Of a stretch of DNA of 64,000 nt, positions 26,516-35,000 are shown piece after piece. Location of the stretch: the NCBI RefSeq assembly GCF_003945345.1, contig NZ_AP019308.1:3534001-3598000 (forward strand), written 5' to 3'. A program made the translations under genes and the position numbers. The stretch's first letter is position 1, and the number at the start of each line of letters is the position of its first letter. Source of the DNA: Paenibacillus baekrokdamisoli (GTDB lineage: Bacteria > Bacillota > Bacilli > Paenibacillales > Paenibacillaceae). Under the pieces are notes generated by a model, which saw only the letters and a program-made list of their open reading frames with translations, was not told the DNA's origin and made no database searches.

Positions 26516-26552
26516 CGGGGTCAGCCTATTAAGTTATCAGGGGCTGACCCCG
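26516..26552 (+). terminator. Terminator after the stalk-domain gene
   Basis: CGGGGTCAGCC-N15-GGCTGACCCCG followed by TTT; perfect 11-bp stem placed 12 bases after the stop. Confidence 0.85.
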
Positions 26553-26610
26553 TTTCGTATTTGGGATGAGTAAAATCCACCGTTTTTTTGCGGTGTATAC
26601 CAGCACAAAA

Positions 26611-26642
26611 ACAGCAAGTCCCATTGTAAGGGAACTTGCTGT
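26611..26642 (-). terminator. Terminator left behind by the decayed LacI gene
   Basis: ACAGCAAGT-CCC / GGG-AACTTGCTGT stem; on the minus strand it is followed by TTTTTGTGC. It lies where a terminator for the LacI relic at 26681 would be expected. Confidence 0.65.
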
Positions 26643-26680
26643 TTAGTCTCTTACGCACTACTTGGGTTGCGAGTTACGAA

Positions 26681-26850
26681 CTAAGGCCGACCCTTCTCGT
26701 TGCCTGCTCTCTTCCTGCTGGATAAGGCAAGTTCGGTGGATGGTTGGCTGATGGTATCTAGAGACGGATGGTAGTATTCAGCCATCTCGATGCCATCAAA
26801 GCCGATGATGGAGATATCATCGGGGATACACCATAATATGCAGCTGCCAA
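26681..26850 (-). pseudogene. Relic of a LacI-family regulator, C-terminal piece
   Basis: The minus strand encodes [19 protein letters not shown] followed by [15 protein letters not shown], the standard C-terminal half of LacI/GalR effector domains. Just upstream the codons for AAAYYGV lie in another frame, so a frameshift interrupts it. No DNA-binding domain remains: the sequence beyond 26860 belongs to the toxin promoter. Confidence 0.75.
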
Positions 26851-26868
26851 GTTGTCCCAAATTGGCAA

Positions 26869-26898
26869 TAGACATGCGAACATGTGTTCTGTTATAAT
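26869..26898 (+). promoter_or_regulatory. Toxin promoter with LexA (SOS) box
   Basis: -35 TAGACA (26869-26874), 18-base spacer, -10 TATAAT (26893-26898). The spacer contains CGAACATGTGTTC (26877-26889); with the following T it matches the Gram-positive LexA box CGAACRNRYGTTYC at 13 of 14 positions. Repressor bound there would block RNA polymerase. Confidence 0.7.
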
Positions 26899-26959
26899 GG
26901 GGAAGCGATGAATGGCTTGCAAGGGCGGTCGGCTAGTCTCTCGGAGGGGAGGTGATGCC

Positions 26960-27043
26960 ATGGAGGTACAAGACGCGTTGGCGCTGATGTTTACGTTCGG
27001 CATGTTCATTCTCGCGCTGCTCACTTACCTCAAAAAAAAATAG
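26960..27043 (+). CDS. Type I toxin, holin-like small membrane peptide
   Basis: 27 residues, MEVQDALALMFTFGMFILA then LLTYLKKK: one hydrophobic helix and a triple-lysine tail, the layout of BsrG/TxpA-type and other holin-like toxins of Bacillales, which insert into the cell membrane. GGAGGTGATG stands just upstream of the ATG. The leader of about 55 bases starts at a promoter with a LexA box. A convergent antisense RNA gene overlaps the 3' end, and a plus-strand terminator follows at 27127. It is the only intact gene between two decayed regulator genes. Confidence 0.82.
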   Translation: MEVQDALALMFTFGMFILALLTYLKKK

Positions 27044-27171
27044 ACCGCCCCTCGCAAAGGTATGCGGTCTATCTTTGAACTCATAACCTGAATCTGCCTC
27101 CCGCCCTTAGAGCGGTTAATCGCGCGAGGAGTCGGTTGGCGCCGGCTCCTTTTGCTTGTTAGTAAACCATT
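27031..27171 (-). ncRNA. Antisense antitoxin RNA, predicted
   Basis: On the minus strand an extended -10 promoter TGGTATAGT (27186-27178) with a weak -35 (TTTTCA, 18 bases upstream) gives a start near 27171. The hairpin ATAGACCGC / GCGGTCTAT (27072-27040) followed by nine T (27039-27031) ends the RNA inside the last codons of the toxin gene. The roughly 140-base RNA would pair with the 3' part of the toxin mRNA, as RatA and SR4 do with txpA and bsrG. Confidence 0.7.
27127..27150 (+). terminator. Terminator of the toxin mRNA
   Basis: AGGAGTCGG-N6-CCGGCTCCT followed by TTTGCTT; one G-U pair. It puts about 110 bases of overlap between the toxin mRNA and the antisense RNA. Confidence 0.7.
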
Positions 27172-27272
27172 ACCACTACTATACCATATTGTTGTTTAGG
27201 TTGAAAATATGCAAATTCAGTTGCTTGTCTAGATTCATATTCCGTTATTCCATCTCATCCAATCAGGGAGTA

Positions 27273-27420
27273 TTATTCATCCAAATATAATCCACGTTCA
27301 TCGTGCCAGTGGTCGAAAAAGGATCGAACCTTAGCTTCGACAGGAGAAATGCCAACGGTTCTCTTGAACACTTTAGCAAAATGATTCTGATAGTTAAAAA
27401 CCAACCGCGATTGCTATATC
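27273..27420 (-). pseudogene. Relic of an AraC-family regulator, C-terminal HTH
   Basis: The minus strand encodes FHDIAIAVGF and then, after a one-base shift in a run of five T, NYQNHFAKVFKRTVGISPVE, the second helix-turn-helix of AraC proteins, ending at a TAA (27273-27275). Upstream codons soon meet stops. The rest of the gene is gone. Confidence 0.75.
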
Positions 27421-27482
27421 GTGAAATCGAGCGAAACACTAGCTTTCTCTATATACCGGCGCTTCGCCCCGTTCATTCTAAA

Positions 27483-28835
27483 TTATCCAGCCTTCAGCTC
27501 AGCCAGCTTCTCATTCAGACGCTGAATCAGCTCATCGGCTGCTTCTTCAGGTGTTGCTTTCTTGAAACCGACCTTCTGAATAATGTCAGTTGTAATACTA
27601 TAAATTTCGTTGTTCGCTTCGACGGAATTCTCATTTGAGCCTTTCGTTGCTGTAGCAATCTGGATACCTTTGGCAACGAGTGGATCCATCATTTTGACAT
27701 CCAGCAGCTGTGTTCTTGCACCCTTGGTTGCAGGCACACCGCGAACCGTACCCAGTGTCTTGATCGCTGCAGGGTCGTGATAGAAGAAGTTCAAGAAGTC
27801 CAGTGCAGTCTCTTGATTCTCAGAGGCTGCATTTACCGCGATCAGCTGCGAAGGACGTATAACAACGCCTGTGTCCGCAGCGCCGACAAGAATCGGAGCT
27901 TGGACAACATCAAGTGTGCCCTTCGTCGTGCTTTGATAGTTTTCCAGTTCGCTCACTTGGTCGATGTAACCCATCAGCTGGCCATTTGCCCACTTCGGAT
28001 TTTGGGATGGATCCTCATCAAATGGCAATATATCTTCAAATGGCTCAAGCACATGGCTTTCTTCCATTTTCAGCAGCAGTTTGAACGCATCGACCGCATC
28101 CTGCTTCGTAAAGCCAAGTTTGTAATTTTGGTTAATCCAGCGCTTGCCTGTATGCTGAACGGTGTATTTTCTCAAAATGTCTGCTATATTGTGCAGCCCG
28201 GCGTTAAGCAGGTAAGCTGACTTGTCGACCGACTTCAGCTGCTCTCCGTAAGCGATCAGCTTGTCCCAGTCCAACTTCTCATCTACTTGGATGCCGACTT
28301 TGCTCATGGCATCTTTGTTATAGATCATGACATCACCGTTCACGCCTGTTGGCAACGCTTGCAATTTGCCATTAACGACTGAGAAGCTATCTAGGAATGA
28401 CTGATCGAAGCCTGCAACATCAAACTTATCTTTCAAATCTACGAATACATCGGAATGACTAGTCAGATCAGCAAGCCAAGGCTGATCGATCTGGATAATG
28501 TCCGGCGCTGTATTCAACGAGAGCTGCGTGACCAGCTTCTGATAGTAGCCGGCATAACTGCTGTATTCGGCTTCAATTTTGACGTTCGGATGCTTCTTCA
28601 TGTAAAGATCAATGACTGCAAGCGTCGCTTTGTGATGCTCATCGCCGCCCCACCACGAGAAACGAAGCGTCACCGATTCTCTCTTTGCGTTTGTATTCCC
28701 CGCTGCAGCTGTCTCATTAGCTGTGTGCTTTGCTATGTTATCAGCGGTGTTCCCGCTTGAGTATCCTACTATGCTGCCTGCAAGCAATATGAGTGCGAAA
28801 GATATAGTCCACCCTTTTTTAAACGTCTTTTTCAC
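27483..28835 (-). CDS. ABC sugar-binding protein with lost lipobox cysteine
   Basis: 450 residues, type 1 extracellular sugar-binding protein (SWWGGDEHHKATLAVIDLYMKKHP near the start, PDIIQIDQPWL, GVNGDVMIYNKD). The signal peptide is normal up to the lipobox, which reads GSIVGYSSG: the invariant Cys is Tyr (TAC). Without it the protein cannot be lipidated and may stay uncleaved as a membrane-anchored form or be released. Start GTG 28835. No permease or ATPase gene adjoins, only regulator relics, so the transporter may have lost its other parts. A YesN/YesM pair lies divergently upstream, 265 bases away. Confidence 0.9.
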   Translation of the reverse strand: MKKTFKKGWTISFALILLAGSIVGYSSGNTADNIAKHTANETAAAGNTNAKRESVTLRFSWWGGDEHHKATLAVIDLYMKKHPNVKIEAEYSSYAGYYQKLVTQLSLNTAPDIIQIDQPWLADLTSHSDVFVDLKDKFDVAGFDQSFLDSFSVVNGKLQALPTGVNGDVMIYNKDAMSKVGIQVDEKLDWDKLIAYGEQLKSVDKSAYLLNAGLHNIADILRKYTVQHTGKRWINQNYKLGFTKQDAVDAFKLLLKMEESHVLEPFEDILPFDEDPSQNPKWANGQLMGYIDQVSELENYQSTTKGTLDVVQAPILVGAADTGVVIRPSQLIAVNAASENQETALDFLNFFYHDPAAIKTLGTVRGVPATKGARTQLLDVKMMDPLVAKGIQIATATKGSNENSVEANNEIYSITTDIIQKVGFKKATPEEAADELIQRLNEKLAELKAG

Positions 28836-29100
28836 TTAACCGTCCCCCTGTGATGCCGCTTTCATACAACGTGAATACTTGTTGTAACTTCATTTTAGAA
28901 CATGTTGAAGCGGATCTCTACTGAGGGAAGGTGACAATTCCTATCTTTATATGCGTATTTGAAAGTTGGAAGTCTATCTATTTTTATCTTAGTTATCAAA
29001 TTTCGATTTTTCACTTTATTATTCTGTTTAAATCACACAATATGGTGTATACTTTCAGGAAGTTTCACCATCCTTGGAGAAGTATTTAGGAGGCATCCCG

Positions 29101-29838
29101 ATGTACAATTTAATGATTGTCGATGACGAAATCGAAATCCGTACCGGTTTGAAAAACTATTTTCCATGGAATGAGATTGGCTACGAGGTTGTATGTGAAG
29201 CGGAGAACGGTCGTCAAGCCTTGGAATTGCTGAAAGAGCAGCAGGTTGATGTTATTCTTAGTGACATTATGATGCCGATAATGACGGGTCTTGAGCTTGC
29301 CAAGGAGCTGCATGACAATGAGTCCGCCATCAAATTAGTGTTTCTGAGCGGATACATGGACTTTCAGTATGCCAAGCAGGCCATGATCTACAGCGTTAAG
29401 AATTATCTCGTGAAACCAACTGTCTATAAAGAGCTGGTTGAAGTATTCCAAGGCTTAAAGATGGAAATGGATAAAGAACGCAGCAAAGCCGAACCGCGAT
29501 CCGTTGAAGTAGATCCGAAGCAGGAAAACCGCTATATTTCAGCCATAAAAAAGTATATTGATGAGCACTACACGAACGTCACTCTTGAAAGCGCATCCAA
29601 ACATGTCCATTTGAACCACTCCTACACAAGCAAGTTGTTTAGGCAGCAGACCGGTATGACGTTCATGGACTATGTCATTCAGGTCAAAATGCAGAAGGCA
29701 GCCGAGCTGCTGTCTAACCCGATTTATAAAACCTATGAGATAAGTGAAATGCTTGGTTATACCAATCCGCATAATTTCACCCGCTCCTTCAAGCGAGTCT
29801 TCGGGAAAAGTCCAAGAGATTACCGCAATCATGGATAA
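29101..29838 (+). CDS. YesN-type response regulator with AraC HTH
   Basis: 245 residues from ATG 29101, seven bases after AGGAGG. Receiver domain with the acidic pair in VDDEIEIR, phospho-acceptor Asp in DVILSDIMMP, the Thr/Ser position in LSGYMD and Lys in YLVKPT. C-terminal AraC-type double helix-turn-helix (about 140-245, ending GKSPRDYRNHG). Its stop overlaps the kinase start by eight bases. It probably responds to extracellular sugar through the YesM-like kinase and controls the divergent binding-protein gene. Confidence 0.93.
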   Translation: MYNLMIVDDEIEIRTGLKNYFPWNEIGYEVVCEAENGRQALELLKEQQVDVILSDIMMPIMTGLELAKELHDNESAIKLVFLSGYMDFQYAKQAMIYSVKNYLVKPTVYKELVEVFQGLKMEMDKERSKAEPRSVEVDPKQENRYISAIKKYIDEHYTNVTLESASKHVHLNHSYTSKLFRQQTGMTFMDYVIQVKMQKAAELLSNPIYKTYEISEMLGYTNPHNFTRSFKRVFGKSPRDYRNHG

Positions 29839-31636
29839 GAAGCTCCGAACTGTCCATCGCTCCATGCGTCATCAGCTGCTCTCCTTATTGATTCCGATGC
29901 TGATTCCGATGCTGGTCCCGCTGCTGATCCTGGGCTCGCTCTCGACTTTTCTCATTAAACTCTATATTCAAGGTCAGATTGATACCAATAATAAAGCACT
30001 CTTATCCCAGACCAAATCCTATATTGAGCTTTCCTTCCGCGAGGTGGACTCGCTCAGTACGAACTTCTCCGCAAATCCGGGACTTACCGTAACGATGAAG
30101 GATATTTTGAAAACAGGACAGTTCACAGACAGCAACTTCGATCTGCTTAAGGTCATTCGCAATTTTGTCGATTCAACCGTTTATGCGAACCCGTTCATCT
30201 ACTCCGTCTATATCTATTTCGATAACGATGACCAGCGATTCTTATCCTCGGTAACCGGTTTGAATACGGCGGATAAATTTTATGATCATGACTGGTACGC
30301 GCTGTATAAGAATCATTCCAACGAGCGCGTATGGACAGAAAACCGCATTGTGAAGGGGCGGGCCCCCGATAAAGGAACACGCATCATCTCCATCTACAAT
30401 AGACTGCGCCTTGCAAGCGGCGGCGGTGTTGTCGTCTTGAATGTGAAAGCCGATTATATTGAATCGCAGCTGCGCCAACTGCCCGCCATCGACAGCCAGT
30501 GCATTCTTCTTATGGATGAACACAACCGTATCATTGCCAAGAGCGCGGATCTGGATTACCTGAAGTCATTCAAGAATGACGTTTGGACCAGTAAGGATCC
30601 CCTCCCCGAGGAAATGAAGATCGACGGCCGTACGTACAAAGTCGATACGCTGTCGTCATCACGCTTTGGGTGGAAGTACGTATCAATTGTACCCAAAGCC
30701 GCACTGTATTCACTGCCCAACAAGCTGAGTATGCTGACCGGACTGCTGCTGCTCATTTCCACCTTGATCGGGCTTTTTCTCTCTTATTCCTTGTCAAAGA
30801 GAAAGAACCAGACGCTTCAAACGGTCGTTTCCATTCTTCATGCCGCTGAACACGGAACACCGCTGCCGCAGGTGGCTCACGGTGCAAAGAGCGATATTTA
30901 CGGCTATATTACCGAGAATATCGTGAAGAAGTTTATCGAGAACGAGTTCCTGACCGTTCAATTGTCCGAGCGAAAGTACAGATTGCAAGTGATGGAGTTT
31001 ATTGCGCTGCATGCTCAGCTTAATCCGCATTTCTTATATAACACGCTGGAGACGATCTACTGGAAAGTTGCAAGCTATACGGGCAAGCCGAATGAAGCCA
31101 ATGAAATGATAGAGAATCTCTCCGGGGTGCTCAGATACTCCTTAGACAGCTCCGTGCACTTCGTGCCACTGCAAGAGGAAGTCAAGAACACCATGCGTTA
31201 TGTGGACATTCAGAATATCAGGTACAAAGAGAAGTTCGATGTGATCTGGCAGATTGACGAGGCCGCAGCTTTCTGTAATGTCATGAAGCTAATTTTGCAG
31301 CCGATCCTTGAGAACAGTATTATTCACGGTGTTCGGATGAAAACCAGCAAAAGTATCATCCGCATTAAAGCCGAATTAATTGGAGATCATATGCGGCTGA
31401 CCGTAACGGACACCGGTGTAGGGATGGAGAAGCCGCGGCGGCAGGAGGTTGTGGCCAAGCTGGCCTCCGAAATCGAGGGCGGACGGCATATTGGACTACT
31501 AAATACGCATAAACGACTCACGATTCGCTACGGTGAACAATACGGCATTAAGATTCTCAGCAAGAAAGGTTTGGGAACCTCCATCAGTATGACTTTCCCA
31601 GTACAGAAGCAGATGGAAACGGTATACGAAAGCTAG
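29831..31636 (+). CDS. YesM-type sensor histidine kinase
   Basis: 601 residues from ATG 29831 (MDKKLRTVHRSMRHQ). Two transmembrane segments (about 19-40 and 280-305) enclose an extracellular dCache-like domain of about 240 residues. A HAMP-like linker, then a His_kinase domain of the LytS/YesM class with ALHAQLNPHFLYNTLE carrying the phosphorylated His, and a HATPase domain with DTGVGM and GIGLLNTH-like boxes (here HIGLLNTHKRL) follow. The 5' end overlaps the regulator gene, so the pair is translationally coupled. Confidence 0.93.
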   Translation: MDKKLRTVHRSMRHQLLSLLIPMLIPMLVPLLILGSLSTFLIKLYIQGQIDTNNKALLSQTKSYIELSFREVDSLSTNFSANPGLTVTMKDILKTGQFTDSNFDLLKVIRNFVDSTVYANPFIYSVYIYFDNDDQRFLSSVTGLNTADKFYDHDWYALYKNHSNERVWTENRIVKGRAPDKGTRIISIYNRLRLASGGGVVVLNVKADYIESQLRQLPAIDSQCILLMDEHNRIIAKSADLDYLKSFKNDVWTSKDPLPEEMKIDGRTYKVDTLSSSRFGWKYVSIVPKAALYSLPNKLSMLTGLLLLISTLIGLFLSYSLSKRKNQTLQTVVSILHAAEHGTPLPQVAHGAKSDIYGYITENIVKKFIENEFLTVQLSERKYRLQVMEFIALHAQLNPHFLYNTLETIYWKVASYTGKPNEANEMIENLSGVLRYSLDSSVHFVPLQEEVKNTMRYVDIQNIRYKEKFDVIWQIDEAAAFCNVMKLILQPILENSIIHGVRMKTSKSIIRIKAELIGDHMRLTVTDTGVGMEKPRRQEVVAKLASEIEGGRHIGLLNTHKRLTIRYGEQYGIKILSKKGLGTSISMTFPVQKQMETVYES

Positions 31637-31749
31637 TCTACGTCCGTTTAAACATTATACAAGAAGAAACGACTAATGCCGTCCTTGGCCGCGAAGCAAG
31701 TTTCTTCCCTCTGAAATATAAGCGAGGTATAGAGAAAATTATATTTTGA

Positions 31750-31782
31750 ACGAAGGGCAGCCGATTCTCGGCTGCCCTTCGT
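31750..31782. terminator. Perfect inverted repeat after the YesM gene
   Basis: ACGAAGGGCAGCCGA-TTC-TCGGCTGCCCTTCGT, 15-bp stem and three-base loop, 115 bases past the kinase stop. No clean T-run on either side. Probably the terminator of yesNM. The remainder of 31637-32062 is AT-rich with a TATAAT at 31956-31961 that may serve the next gene. Confidence 0.55.
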
Positions 31783-32062
31783 CATGTTCACCCTAAACGT
31801 GAGCAGCATCATTGACACATAAATGATTGGTTTAATAAAAAAAACGATACATAATGACAATTTAGAGTGATTAGGAGAAATAAAGCGCCAATTAATGATT
31901 GAATTTGTTAAACAAACGAACTAGGAATGAGCCTTAAAGTTGATCATAATAGGCTTATAATTCGCAAATGAAAGCGGATTCATACAGATTGCGAAAATGG
32001 AGGGCGTCGTTCATTTCAATCCAGGTCTTACATCAAAAACTAACCAAAAGGAGCTACTAAGA

Positions 32063-35000
32063 ATGCCAAGAAAAATCTCGCAAGTCCTTTCTTCAATCGT
32101 AATTGGCAGCATGTTGTTCTCTAGTACAGCTTTCGCAAGTTCATCTCAAGATGTTTCTAAGCATTGGGCAGCACAGGAATTGCAAAAATGGACTTCTGAA
32201 GGTTTATTGAAAGGCGATGCGAATGGTAATTTAAACCCCAACGAGGCTATCACTCGCGCGGAATTCATTACGATTTTGAATCGCATTTTCAATCTACAAA
32301 GCACAGCTGGTTCAAAAGTATTTGTTGATTCTAATCCAAATGCTTGGTTCTATGCAGAACTGCAAAAGGCTTCTGCAGCTGGATTGCTTAACGGCGACGC
32401 GAACAACTACGCGAATCCTAAAGCACTTATTTCCCGCCAAGAAGCGGCTGTTCTGATTTCAAGAGGATTCCAAGTTGTTTCTGGAACAAATACAACGACT
32501 TTCAATGACTCTTCCGAAATTGCCAAGTGGGCAATGGATGCCGTTGCCGCTCTTGCTTCTAAAGGATACCTGCAAGGAAGAGGCAATGGTAACTTTGATC
32601 CGCTTGCTAAAATCACGCGTGCCGAATCTTTCGTTATGACGGATCGAGTTATGGGAACCTTAGTCAGAACACAGGCAGATCTTGATAAGCTTCCAGCTAC
32701 AATCGTTGGAAATGTTACGATCGCTTTTCCAGGAGCCGTGCTGAAAGGTCTTACGATCACTGGTGATGTCTACATAACTGACGCTGCAGCTAAAGCTCCT
32801 GTAATCTTGGATCACACCAAAATAACGGGCGATCTTAGTATCGTCGCTGCAAAAGGTGTCAACTTCATCGCATCCTCTGTTACAGGCACAACGAATGTAA
32901 CTGATGCACATGAAGTAACCACGCTAAACCTGGACGCTGATTCTTCACTTAACATTCTTACACTGAACACAGCAGCGAATGTCACAGGTACGGGCAGCAT
33001 TCAAACGGCTCTCATCAATACGAACGGCGTAACAATAGCCCAGCAGCCTAAGAATGTGAAGGTTGCAGCTGGGGTTACCTCTACTGTTGGCGATAACACA
33101 GGCAGCAACACAGGTGGAAACACTGGTGGTAATACAGGCAGTAACCCTGGTGGTAACCCAGGCGGTAACCCTGGTGGTAACCCTGACAATTCTACACCGG
33201 TTGTTTCACCTGTATCTACTGGAAGCAATGTAGACATGTACAGCACACAAGTCACTCGTTTACAACCTAAGGGCTTGAACGTCGATCAACCTATCCAATG
33301 GACAACCTCTGATCCCTATGTTGCCTATGTAGACATAATCGGTAACAGTGCTGGAGATTATTCCGGTAAAGTTCTTGGCGTATCTGCCGGAACAGCTACA
33401 ATTACAGGTAAACAAGATAAAAATACGGTCACGGTTACCATTACCGTTACAAATGATCCGAAGCTAGCTACTAATTTAGAAAAAGTCGTTTACTATTACA
33501 ATGCCGGCGATGCCAGTATCCCTACTGATCTTGCTTCAACAAAATGGAATACAACGAATATCCCTGCTGCTCCAACAGGAAAAACTTTCCCTTCGAAAAC
33601 GTATGCAGGTTTTGTTGATGGCGAGAATGGCGTTAAATGGCTGGTATCGAAAGACGCGTTAATCAAGTCTTTGGATAAAGTGGCATTAGATCGAGATTAT
33701 ACTCCTGTAACTACTGGCATCGTATCTGATGCTGTAACGCTCTACGACCCTAACTTAGCTTCTGCTGACCAAATTCAATACCTACAGGGTGGAAGATACA
33801 TTCCTCAAACTGGTGGTTCCACTGCTCCGTACTCATACATTGACTATGACAATAATCCTGTCAGTGGAGCCTTCAACGCAGAAGAAATAATCACCAACAT
33901 TAAGTCTGACGGCAACAATGGACTTTGGGTACTAGGTTCCACTGGCAATGCCACTCACATTGTTAGAAAACCAATGTCGTTGATGGCTAAATCCTTGGTG
34001 CAAGAAGAAATATCCAGAAACTTTGCCGATCGATTCGGATTCCAATCGGGTGCTGTATCCTTCAATACGCAAGGCGATATGCTAAATGCAATTATGCATG
34101 CTGATAAAGGTGCAGGAAGTTCGATCGACGATAGAGACAATGATGGTCTGTGGACGACAATGTACGTTTCTGGAGAAATCTGGAGATACAACTACATGAA
34201 GGCTACTTATGGAGATAACGACGCTAGAACGCAAGATGCGAAAGCTTCTGCTACTCGCGCTGTTGAATCCATCGTGACGCTCGGCTATATTTCAGGTACA
34301 CAGCTAAAGGTTCCTTCCATGAACAACGTAAACGACCCTACTATCTACACTACTTTGGGTGCAAATCCTGATGGTTCTGATGAAGGTAAGCCGGTTTATG
34401 TTGACGCACATGGTAACTATACGTTAGTTGCAACAGGTAATAACCCTGCATCTGCCGGCTTCTTCGCGAGATCCTATAAAGTTGCTGGTAAGAACAACAG
34501 CTCTACTACACCTGAGCTGCCAAGCGAAGAAGCAGCCTGGTTGAAAAAGAACGCAGGACAAACAACAGATATCAACGGCACTCCTATCACCTATTCCGAA
34601 CCAGGTAAGTCAAAATTTGGAAAATTAAGAGCTTATGACACTGTCCCTGTCCCATCCAGACTTGTTCAAAATTATTCCGATCTCAATGGCGGAGATACGC
34701 AAAACAACCTGGATAGCAGCAATGTTTATTACAAAGCTTCAACGTCAACGGATGAGCTGGTAGGTCATTACTTTGCACTTGACCTCGCATACAGCGCATT
34801 CAAAGACAGCGATCCTGAGCTCGCTGCGCTTATCAAAAATGACATGATCAACCATACCAATGCGATAATTTTGAATAACTACTATCAAGTGAGCGTTACG
34901 GGTGAAAACCCAGAAGAAACTCGTTTTAACGTTGCCAATCCTAACGATAAGAATAGAATTACTTTAATTAACCCTGCTGATTATGCATCGAAAGGTAACG

